Shown here piece by piece: positions 35,501-47,500 of a stretch of 64,000 nucleotides of DNA. Below the pieces are notes generated by a model. The model saw nothing but the letters and a program-made list of their open reading frames with translations. It was not told the DNA's origin and searched no databases. Both the position numbers and the translations under genes were made by a program. This stretch comes from Nymphaea colorata (lineage: Eukaryota > Streptophyta > Magnoliopsida > Nymphaeales > Nymphaeaceae): assembly GCF_008831285.2 (NCBI RefSeq), contig NC_045151.1:7951682-8015681 (forward strand). Reading direction: 5' to 3'. Position 1 is the stretch's first letter. Each line of letters opens with the position of its first letter.

Positions 35501-38500
35501 TACCTATCTTGGTCTGCCGCTCTCGAGATTGGGATTACTAGCCGTGGGCGTCTCTCTTACATCACTGGCGACAAACCTGCGCCCATCAAATCTGATCCTC
35601 ATTGGGCAACGTGGGCGTTGGAGGACAGCCAAGTGAAGGTCTGGATTATCAGCTCTGTGTCCTCCGATATCCAGCCCCTCATTCTGCGAAAGCCGACCTC
35701 TTTTGATATGTGGACTGTGCTTGCGAAGATGTATGGTCGCAAGAAGAGACATCTGCGTACCTATCAGATTAAACACAGTATTTACTCCCTGACACAGGGT
35801 GATTTGTCTGTTGCTGCCTTCTATGCTGCCCTGAAGACCAAATGGGAGGAGCTAGATTATCATGTGACTGATGAGTGGAAGTGCGGTTCAGATCATTCCC
35901 TCTACTGGGAAAAGGAATGGATGGACCGTACGTTTTTGTTTCTGGGAGGCCTGCGGGATGAATTTGAGTCTATTCGTAGCCAAATTCTTAATGGTGATGA
36001 AATTCCGGGGATAGAGGAAGTATATGCCCGAGTTGAGTCTGAAGAACAACGTCGCCAGGTGATGCATCTTGACACCGGTCATGGCCCTTCTGCCTTTGTC
36101 AGCCGTGCCTCTGGGACTGGGCAGCGTCCTGCCCGGCATTGCACTCATTGCAACAAGTTGGGGCATTCGGTGGATTTCTGTTGGGATCTTCATCCCGAGA
36201 AGAGACTGGTCAGAGGTCGTCCTCCCTCTGGCAAGCGTAGCCCTTCTGTGTCTGATTCCAGTCAGAGCAATTCTTCTAGTGGTGCAAAGTCCAAGTTGTC
36301 CCCTGCTCAACTCAAGGAGCTACAGGCGTACATCAGCCGCCTATCTACTACCCTTGAGGAGTCCTCCACGTCTGAAGGGGCTCAGCTAGCCCAAGCCCTC
36401 GTTGCCTCGACTGATCAAGGTAACCCTTCTCTTGGTGATTGGATTGTTGATAGTGGAGCCACTCACCACATGACAGGGGACTCTAAACTCTTTCAAGAAT
36501 ATCAACTTTCCTCTGGCAAGCAACGCGTGTCTATGGCAGATGGGTCTTCTATCTCTGTGGCTGGGAAAGGGAGCTTGTCCCTGTTGAACAAATACCGTCT
36601 CCACAATGCCTTGCATGTTCCAAATATTCCTGTGAACCTACTCTCTGTCAGCAGTATTACTAAAGAATTAAACTGTAATCTAATTTTCTCTGCTGATCAT
36701 TGTTCCCTGCAGGACTTGGTGACGGGGAAGAAGATTGGGATTGGTTCGGTTACTGACGGGCTCTACAGATTGCCGGTACAAGTTGCTTCAGCATTGATTT
36801 CTGCCACGAGTGGTCACTTGTCTGGTGTGAATGATAGATCTACTGTTCTGCGATGGCACGAGCGTCTTGGACATCTCCCATTTCAGTTAATAAAGAAGTT
36901 GTTTCCTCATTTGTTTGCTTCTGTTTCCATTGACTCCTTCGCTTGTGAAGTGTGTCAATTGGCTAAACATGTCAGGGCTTCGTACCCTATCTCATTGAAT
37001 AAAACCACTCATCCGTTTGCCTTAGTTCATTCCGATGTTTGGGGTCCTTCTGGAGTACCCACGTGTGGTGGTTGTCACTATTTTTTGACGCTTATTGATG
37101 ATTACTCTAGATGTACGTTCGTGTACTTATTGCGAGACCGTAGTCAGGTTCCAGCAGTTGTGAAAAACTTTGTTGCCTTTGTTGAGACTCAATTCCATAC
37201 GACTGTTCAAGCTTTCCGTACGGATAATGCTAGGGAATATGTCTCTCAATCCCTTGATGATTTCTTGAAAGGCAAGGGTATTGTTCATGAAACCTCTTGT
37301 AGTTATACCCCTCCTCAAAATGGTATAGCTGAACGTAAAAATCGTCACCTTTTGAATGTTACCCGGGCCATTATGTTCCAACGCCATGTCCCGAAGCGGT
37401 ATTGGGGTGATGCACTTCTCACTAGTGCACACCTCATTAACCGTATGCCTACTAGGGTGTTGGATGGTCAGTCTCCTTATTCTACCCTGTGGCCCACTCA
37501 GAATCCGTGGCCTCTTACTCCTCGTGTCTTTGGGTGCAGTTGTTTTGTGCATAATCATAGCCCTACTCTCAAAAAGCTTGATCCCCGGTCTATTAAAGGA
37601 GTGTTCTTGGGGTACTCTTCCACTCAGAAGGGGTACAAATGTGTGGATCCCACTACTTCCAAAGTGTATGTTTCGAGGGATGTCACATTTCATGAACATG
37701 AGTCGTATTTTCCGGTGAATCCTCTTCAGGAGGAGTGTATTGGGCACAAAGGGGAAGAGTATTTCTCTAATCAGCTGATTCAGTTTATGGAGTTTTTGGA
37801 CTACAAGGTTAGTCCCAGTGTGATTGACACGGTCACGGTCAGTAATGAGAAGGGCAGTTATATGGAAGGGGTCACGGTGGATGCTCAGCCCACTGTTGCC
37901 AGGGATCACTTGTTTGGCCAGGTTTATGTCAGAAAGGAGAAAGCTACAGTGGAAGATGTTGGTGATGAGGATAGAACCAATCCCAATCCCGTGATCTCCC
38001 TGGATGACCCAAGTCCATCGAATGGAGAGCTCCCCATTGCTTTGCGCAAAGGCACCAGGTCATGTACTTCTCACCCTATTCAGAGATTTGTTTCTTATGC
38101 TAAGCTCAGTACAAATTACAAATGTTTTATCACAACCTTATCCAAAGTTGTTATTCCCAGGTCGGTGGATGATGCTAAGGATGATCCCAAGTGGTTACAT
38201 GCTATGACGGAGGAGATGGGTGCGTTAGCTAAGAACAAAACATGGGAAGTGGTTGATATCCCTAAAGGGACACACTTAGTTGGCTCTAAGTGGGTGTACA
38301 ACGTGAAGTATAAACCTGATGGCACTGTAGATCGATATAAAGCTCGTCTGGTTGCAAAGGGGTTCAGCCAGAAGTATGGGATTGACTATCTTGAGACCTT
38401 TGCCCCTATTGCAAAGTTGAAGACCGTGAGGGTTATTCTTGCTCTTGCTGTGCACAGGAAGTGGCGCATGGACCAGCTTGATGTTAAAAATGCATTCTTG

Positions 38501-41500
38501 AACGGCCATCTGGAGGAAGAAGTCTATATGAGCATGCCTCCCGGGTATGTTCAAGAGGGAAAATGTTGTCACCTCAAGAAAGCTTTGTATGGCTTGAAGC
38601 AGTCGCCGAGAGCATGGTTTGAGAGACTAAGGATCGTTATGAAGTCTACTGGGTACAAGCAAGGAAATGGAGATCATACCCTATTCATAAAGCAGAGAGA
38701 TGGTCTGGTGAGTCTTCTCCTTGTCTACGTTGATGATATGATTGTCACTGATAGTGATGAGGAAGAAAACAGGAAGATGAAGGAGAGATTAACTAAAGAA
38801 TTCGACCTCAAGGATCTGGGTAAACTGAGATACTTTCTGGGGATAGAGATTGCTCGATCAGAGACAGGGCTGGTTATGAATCAAAGGAAGTACACTCTTG
38901 ACTTACTAAAGGAGACAGGTAAACTTGGTTGTCGGCCCTATCTTACTCCTATGGAATCAGGGACTAAGATAAGTATCAAGACAGGCACTATTCTGGATGA
39001 GGAAGGAAAAGGGCGATATCAGAGGCTAGTAGGTAAGCTTATCTATCTTACTCTTACTCGCCCTGATATCACGTATGCGGTAAATGTGCTAAGTCAATTT
39101 ATGCATGCTCCCACGGATTGTCACTGAAAGAGTGCAGAAAGAGTGTTGGGATATCTAAAGAATGACCCAGGAAAAGGACTGCTGTATACTCGACAAGACA
39201 AACTTACTATTGAGGGCTACTCAGATGCAGATTGGGCAGGTTGCACTGACACAAGGAGGTCCACTACAGGGTATTGTATCTTTCTTGGAGGTAACCTAGT
39301 TGTTTAGAGAAGCAAGAGGCAAGAAGTGTGTTCGAGGTCTAGTGCTGAGGCTGAGTACAGGGCTGTTGCAATGGGAGTTACAGAGATGCTGTGGCTGAAG
39401 ATCCTTTTGACTGATATTGGTGTGGAACTGGAAGATAAAATGAAGATGTACTGTGACAACAAGTCTGCGATTAATCTTGCCAATAATCCAGTTCTACATG
39501 ACAGGACCAAACATGTGGAGATTGACCGTCACTTTATCCGGGAACGCATTGACTCAAAGGAGCTGATTCTGCCATATATGAAGTCTGAAGATCAAGTTGC
39601 AGACGTCCTAACTAAAGGGCTTTGTACTTCTTCATTCGAAAAAAATGTTAGCAAGCTTGGCATGTTTGACATGTATGCCAAGCTTGAGGGGGAGTGTTAG
39701 AATATGTTGTTGTGGGAACCGTGTCCATATCTGGACCCGGTTCTATGGGGCGCGGGTACCGAGGCGGGCTCGGTACCCTAGGCGGCTTCTCCTCTCTCCC
39801 TCTATATATTGTCCTTATGTGTAAGTGTTGAATTAAGTGGAATAACATTTTCTCTCTCCTAGGGTTGCGGTTGTGCACCTAGGTTAGAGCTTCTCCGTGG
39901 TTTTTCACCTCTCTTTGAGGTTTTCCACGTATATTGTGTGTTCCTTCTCTTTCTCTCCATCTTGGTGTGTGTTTCTACAATGACTATGTTATAACCCAGT
40001 TCTAAATCTCTTATAATTTATCTTGACTGTTAGCCTGTGACTAACAGGGGAGATCAACTCACGAACTCTGCTCCGGTGAAAGCCCAGCCTCCACTGAAAT
40101 CTCTAATTTCATTTGTAATTGGGGTTAGCTCACTAAGAAACATATATACTTCTTTAGATTGGGGTGGGCTATTATCTCCTAATATCCACCTGATCCATCT
40201 ACCTACCCCTATGACTCCCTATTTAGTCAGACCTATAACCCCCAGGGTCCAACCCTAAACAATGCTCCCCCCCTTACAAAACACTTTGTCCTCAAGGTGT
40301 GAACTCTAGAAAACAAGACAGTATGTCGGTTGCTAACACCCAGGTTGCTGGCAGATCATCATAAGTGTTCCATTCAATAAGCCATTCAGTTTGTAGCTGC
40401 TTCCCTTGTCTGACCCTTCGAATTCCCAGCCTGTAATAGGGGTATATGGCTGCTGGTTCAGTTAGTGCAGGAGCAGCTCTGGCTTCCATACTCGTGGGTG
40501 GATTGAAACAGGGTTTCAACTTTCAACTTTGAAACGTGAAACACTGGTTGGATTAAGCTTCCTTCAGGCAACCCAAGTTCATAGGCTATAGAGCCTATCT
40601 TCCTTTTAACTTGGTATGGGCCAACAAACCTTGGCGCCAACTTGCCACTGTCCTTCTTTATGGTTGAGCCCATGCCATGGGTAGGGCGTTGAAGGAAGAC
40701 CCAGTCACCTTCCTTCAGCTGCAAGTCTCGGTGTCTCCTGTCATACTGTATCACCATGCAGTTTCAAGCGGTAGCTAGGTGCTGTTTGAGATCTTAGAGG
40801 ACTGCATCCTTGCATCTCAACTGGACATCTACATCTTCCTCCATTGCTGTTCCTGGTTGGTATCTCCGGTGGGGGCGTCCATAGACAACTTCGAAGGGCG
40901 TGATCCCTATGGAAGAGTGCCAACCCATGTTATAAGCATATTCAGCCCAACTCAGGTAGTCTGCCCACAATTTTGGACGTTGCCCTGTGAAGCACCTGAG
41001 GTAAGTTTCAAGGCTTTTGTTCACTATCTCCGTCTGCCCATCCGATTACGGATGATAGGCTGTCGACATCTGCAGCTTGGAGCCTTGAAATTGGAAGTAT
41101 TCCTTTGAAAATGAGCTCAGAAAGAGGGAGTCTCAATCACTGACTATCGTTCGAGGCATGCCATGGAGTTTTCCCACGTAGTCATGGAAAGCTCAAGCCA
41201 CTGTCTTCGCAGAAAAAGGGTGGGTTAATGCTATGACATGGGCATGTTTCAATAAACGATCTACCACCACCAAAATGGCTGACTTTCCCCTAGATTTTGA
41301 CAGCCCTTCCACGAAATCTATGGAAATATCCACACATATGCGGTCCGGAATAGGAAATGGCTGTAGTAACCCTACGGGCTTCCTGGTTTCTTGCTTGTTT
41401 TGTTGGCAGACTTGGCACCTCCTAACATAATCTGTGATCGACCTCTTCATCGCAGGCCAATAGAAAAAGGATTGCATCCTCCTATATGTCCTTTCCACTC

Positions 41501-44500
41501 CCTCATGACCTGCTACCTTGGAGTTACGGAAATGCACCAAAAATGTCTCCCTCAGCTCCAATTCGAGAGGTATAAACACCCTTCAGTGGTAGTACATGTA
41601 TGGTTCTCACCACACATACCCAAAGCATTTGGTCAGGCTGCTACTTATGTGCCTCTTAATGTCTTGTATAGATGCTGCCTTATGCACCTGCTTAATCCTG
41701 TCCCGCAGCTTTACCTACGCCTAAGAGAAAGTCATTAGGGTCATTAGAAACTCACCCAACCTATGTCACATGGGTACTCCTCTTAAGGAGGAGTACCCGT
41801 ATGGTACGGCTACGGGTACAGGTACGGCCCTGGTGCGGTCAACACAGTATCAGGTACAGTCAACGTACTCAGGATCATTTTTGTCCATTTTCGGACTCGG
41901 TCAACTTTGACCAAGTCCAAAGTTGTCCAGTTTTTGAGTTGAAAATTAAAAATCCCCCTCCCTTTTCTTGTTTTCTTTTTCACTCTAAACCTTTCTTGTA
42001 CATAGTTCCCCACAACTTTTAATTTAAAATCTTCCATACAATGTTTCCAAAATCAATTCCTTCTCTATAACTTGACTCTTCGATAATAGTGTGAGCCTAA
42101 CCATAGCGATGTCAATATATCTTAAAAGCGTGACCTGTTGCTCCTTCTAATCTTGATGATGCGACGGAGAATCAACAAAGCTGATATATTTGTATGTTAA
42201 TTACTTTCATACTGTGTTTTGTGAATATGTTATTCATTTTGAAATTTTTTGACATATATATATATATGTCCGCGTGTGTGTACGGTCGTACCCCCGCACC
42301 CAAATTTTTTGAAAATGGTCCGTACCCGCACCCGTACCTATGTGACATAGCACTCAACTGATCGCTAGCGCGTGACAGCCTGTCCACCATTGGGTTCTCC
42401 TTCCCTTTTCGAAACTAATCTCGAAGTCAAGCCCCATGAGTTTAACAATTCAGCATTGTAAGATTGGGGACAAGGACTGCTGCTGCAAGTAGTATTTGAG
42501 GCTGTGGTGGTCGGTTACCACCATGAATCGACAGCCCATCAGATATTGTTTCTATTCAGGACTGCAAGTACAATGGCCATCAATTCTCGTTCATAGGCCG
42601 ACCTTGCCTTAAATGAAGGCCCCAACATTTTGCTAAAAAAAGTGATGGGCAGATGTTCTTGGCTGAGGACCTCCACTCCTTGGCCTGAAGCGCCAGTTTC
42701 CACCACAAAAGGAAGATTGAAGTCGAGCATCCTTAGGACAGGTGCGGTCGTGATGGCTTGTTTCAGCCTTTCAAATAATTCTTCCTCCTGGCCTTCCCAT
42801 TTGAACCTGTCCCTCTTTGTCAGCTCCACTAGTGGTGCAGCGATCCAGCCATAACCTTGCACGAATTTACAGTAGTAACCAGCAAGGCCCAAAAATGAGC
42901 GCAGCTCCTTGACAAATTTTAGGGGTTTCCATCTTCCTACGGCGTCCACCTTATCCCCTTCCATCTCTACCTTTCCTTGACTGATTACATGCCCCAAATG
43001 TGCAAGCTGCCCTGTTTCGAAGACGCACTTAGCCCTTTTTGCATGCAATTGGTGCTGTTGTAGCGTCGACAAAACCAGTCGTAAGTGCCTCCAATGTTCC
43101 TCCTTGCCTACACTACAGACTAGGATATCGTCAAAAAACACCAACACAAATTGGCGTAGGAATGGTCTGTCTGAACACGCCATTCATTAATGACTGGAAG
43201 GTGGCTGGGGCATTAGTCAGCCTGAAGGTCATGACCTTGAACTCGTACAGCTCATCATGAGTTCTAAATGTTGTCTTGGGGACATCCGCAGGTTTCACCT
43301 TATTTGGTGATAGTCTGCTCGAAGATCCAGCTCTGAAAAAGAAACGCCCCCATGTCCAAAAGATCTTCAATTATAGGAATGCGGTAGCAGCTTTTTACCA
43401 TGATAGCAATGAGGACTCGATAATCTACACAAAACCCCCAACTACCATCTTTTTTTCTTGATTGGCAGTGTTGGGGAAGCGAAGGGGTTGTGATTAGGCT
43501 GGATAATGCCATCTTTAAGCATCTCTTGCACCATTTTTTCCAAGTTCTCCTTTTGATAATGGATGTACCTATAGGGGCGCAGTCTCACGGCCCTGGCCCC
43601 TGGCTGTAAGTCGATGTTGTGATCACTTGCTCTTGCTGGTGGTAGTCCTCTCGGTGCTTCAAATACATTGCTGAATTCCTTCAGCAGCTCCTCTAAGTGC
43701 TTGGGATTGATACAGCCTTGCCATCGTCGACCCTCTGCTGCATCAGCTGGTTCTTGATCAGACGCCACCAGCAACATTAGGGATGCAACCTTACCATTTA
43801 ATAGTTTGGCAGTTGGTTGTTCCTCATCCGGCTTCTTAGCAGCATCAATTAGAATATGTCTGCTCCCCCCATTTTGATCAAAATCCATCTGCATGCCTAC
43901 GAAATCTCATACCACTTCGCCCAGGCTGCGCAGCCATTGGATTCCTAGTATCAAATCGGTTCCCGCCATGGCCAAGGTAAACAGTTCAACTAGGAATTTG
44001 TGGCCCTGAATTTCCAGCAGTGAACACCAGCCCTTGCATTTCAATGTGCTCCCGTCTCCTACCACCACATTGAACGTTGGTTGTTGCTCGATTGTGCAAC
44101 CCAAGGCCTTAGCTGTCTTTTCTGCAATGAAATTGTGGGTAAAGCCTGTGTCCACCAGCAATCATATCCCACACCACATTGAACGTTGGTTGTTGCCTCT
44201 GTCAATACCCCACAGCTTGTTGTTTCCGCTGAGACGCCTGTGTTTCTTTTCCACCATCTGTGCTAGCTCAAAACAGTCTAGAAGCATGCGGGCATTTGCA
44301 GCCTGCACCTCAATCTTGATTTCCTCTTTTGGGCCACCTAGGAATGCTCCCACAAGCGCTTCAATCGGCCATCCTTTGACCAAGTTACTAAGCTCCTCAA
44401 AGCATTCTTGGTACTCGACGATGGATCCCTTTTGTTTGATTGTGGATATTTCGACGTTCTAGTCAAGAAACGTCGAAGGTCCAAAACGTGATTTCATGGC

Positions 44501-47500
44501 ATCAACTAGCCCATCCCATCCCGGTCTGTCATGCTGCATCACCAGCCACATGTACCACCTAATAGCACACCTGATAGCAGATCCATCGAAGTGGATGGCA
44601 GCATGACCCACCCTCTGCTCGTCGATGATTCCATGGCATTTGAAGAACTGCTCCGACTTGAAGATCCGGCTCAAAGGGTCCTCCCCTGAGAATCGTGGGA
44701 AGTCCATTCTAGGCTACTTCCAAGGCCCTACACCGGTTCCTCTGTTTCAGCGGATGAATTCAGAATCGGGCCCCTCGCCTAACGAAGGGGGAGGAGGAGG
44801 AGGAGGGAAAGAAGGAGGGGGTCGACGACGACGAAACTCACCGTTAGCCGTCTCTGTTCGTTCGGTACTGGGCGACCCTAATCCACGACTCGGCTGAAGC
44901 ATATCCTTGATCATCGTCACCAAGGCGTGTTGATCGGCCATGAAATGCCTGCATCCAAGCTTCTGCCTCCTTGTTCTGGTTTTCGATGGCGTGCAGTCTC
45001 TTATTCATCAACGCCATCGATTCCTCCTAGGCTCCCTGTGCCTCCGCTACCATAACATTCTTCGAGGTCACCTTGTTGGGATTAGTCATAGCTCTGATAC
45101 CAATGTTAGCCTCCGACTAATAGGGGAGATCAACTCACACACTTTGCCCTCGTGAAAGCCCAGCCTCCACTGAAATCTCTAATTTCATTCGTAATTAGGG
45201 TTAACTCAATGTTGTAAAACGCGTATCGTAAGGCGTATCGGTCGGGCTTTAAGATACGCTGTATCGTAACGTATCATAACGTATCGTAACCGTATCGTAA
45301 ATTTTTTAAAAATAATAATAATAAATCAGAAAAAAATTAAAAAAATCAGAAAATTCATAAAAAAATCAGAAAAAATTAAAAATAATAAATTCTTCATAGA
45401 AAACATGTTTTAGATAATGATAGACTTATTATTGCTAAATGCTATAAACTTACGCGTTCACGGTTCATCATTCATACTTCATAGACATCAAAATTCATAA
45501 CAATATCATTCAATTTCAATCAACAAAGCATAAGTCATAAAGTGATAAAGTCATACAACATTCAAGTGTTCAACAACCATAGATAACTCTTAAGTGGTTC
45601 GATACATATAATGATTCATCATTCATAATCTTCATCATCTTTATCTTCATCTTCATCTTCTTCTTCATCTTCATCGTCAAGAATTGGAAGATCCTCACCA
45701 ACATATTCAGCACCAGCAGTAGCACTAGCAGACTCTCCTTCATCAACAAAGTCTTCTGTTGCTTCAGCTTCAAGGTTGAAGCATTCAAGATCTTCATCAT
45801 CAAATATTGTAGCCGGTTCTTCCTCAATCCATAGCTCCAGATCGTCAAAGTTTTCCAAGCTGATAGGATCGAACTGAGATGTGTGCTTCCTTGCTGATGT
45901 TTTTTGTAATTCTCTACGTTACATAAGAGAAAACTTGTTAATATATAATTTCATATAAATATATTGTACAAAAAATGTAAACATTAAGTTATATTACCTT
46001 TCTTTCAACCTCATATTATATCGAACAAAGACAAGGTCATTCAACCTTTTATGTTCGAGCCTATTCCTTTTTTTGCTATGGATATGTTGGAACACACTCC
46101 AGTTCCTTTCGCATCCACTAGCACTGCATGTCTGGCTGAGGACTTTCATTGCAAAACGTGCTAGGTTTAGACAATCAAACACATACCTATTCAACCACAA
46201 ATCTAAACAAAAATATAACGTTATAACAAATCAATGTGAAAGTTCTAAAAGAATCAAATGTAACAAATGCAAAGTAAATTAAACATTTCTATGTATTTAC
46301 CAGTTTACTTGGACGCATGGTTGTCTTGGCTCGAACGGCGACAGGTTGTCCCATGCCTCGATAACAAGTATTATATAGATCTAACTCATTGCTGACGGCA
46401 TCTTGTTCTCTAGAATCTGCCACTAACACGTTAATACAATCCAACAAACCACTTAAGACTTTTCTGTCCTTCTTAAATGTAGGAGAAAATCTAATTGCAG
46501 GATTTAGATAGTAAGCTGCTGCATGAAGAGGTTGATGAAGTTGTCCAGTCCACCTTTTATCTATCATCTTCCATATGGGCATATATAATTTTTTCTTTCC
46601 TTTTAAGTTGTCTCGAATTGCCTCTTTTGCGTTATCCATGGCCTCATATAAGTATCCTATGGAAGGCCTATCCTTGTTGTCAGCTAACCTGAGGATTTTC
46701 ACTAATGGAACACAAACTTTCAATAGCTTCACATGATTCCCAAAATTCGTTATTAAATATGATATTGACAACTAAAGAAGCATTTCTTTTATGAGCATGT
46801 GGATATGCAGTCCATTCTTCACTAGCGAACATCTGCCTCAAAGGAGTTCTTTGTTTCACCACACTCTGCACAGTCAATACATTTGTGGCAAATCTAGTTT
46901 GTGCAGGTCGTATCAATTCAACTCCTTTTGTAAACTTTTTCATCAAATTCAATACATATGCATTATTATAGATAAATTTTGTTACCTCTTGACATTGGTC
47001 AATGGCTGATTTCATATCCTGCATCTCATTAAGATCTTGAAGCATAAGATTAACACAATGAGTGACACATGGACTCCAAAAGAATGTTCCATACTTTTGA
47101 AAGAACAAATCTCCTGCAGCTCTATAATTTGTAGCATTATCTGTAATAAACTGTACAACGTTTGCAAGTCCAACTTCTTGTACGACATTATCAAAAACAT
47201 TGAACAAAATCTCAGCAGTCTTAGGAACATCAGACAAGTCAAGAGATTTCAAAAACATTGTACCTTTAGGGCAATAAATAAGAAAATTTACAAGTGTTCT
47301 TGACCTTGTATCAGTCCATCCATCTGACATAATGGAGCAACCTGTTTCCTTCCAAGATAATTTCAATTCATCGCAATGTTCAGACACTTCTTTCGCTGTA
47401 TCTTGAAGAATTTTACCCCTCAACTGATAATATGATGACATTTTGAATCCGGGGCCTATAGAAACAATTGCATCTGCCATGGCTTGGAATTGAAAAGAAT

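Larger units (their letters stand above)
34694..39979 (+). mobile_element. Copia B: young, nearly intact Copia element
   Basis: Two 285-bp LTRs (34694-34978, 39695-39979) differ at four positions by direct comparison (about 1.4%). A perfect 5-bp duplication ATGAC flanks the element (34689-34693 and 39980-39984). The primer site, polypurine tract and a single gag-pol frame are present. Two in-frame stops in the RNase H part are the only evident defects. It is inserted antisense to the KH gene. Confidence 0.96.

Noticed and set aside
35888-37909. Long open frames antisense to or in other frames of Copia B
   Set aside because: They are shadows of the gag-pol coding sequence.
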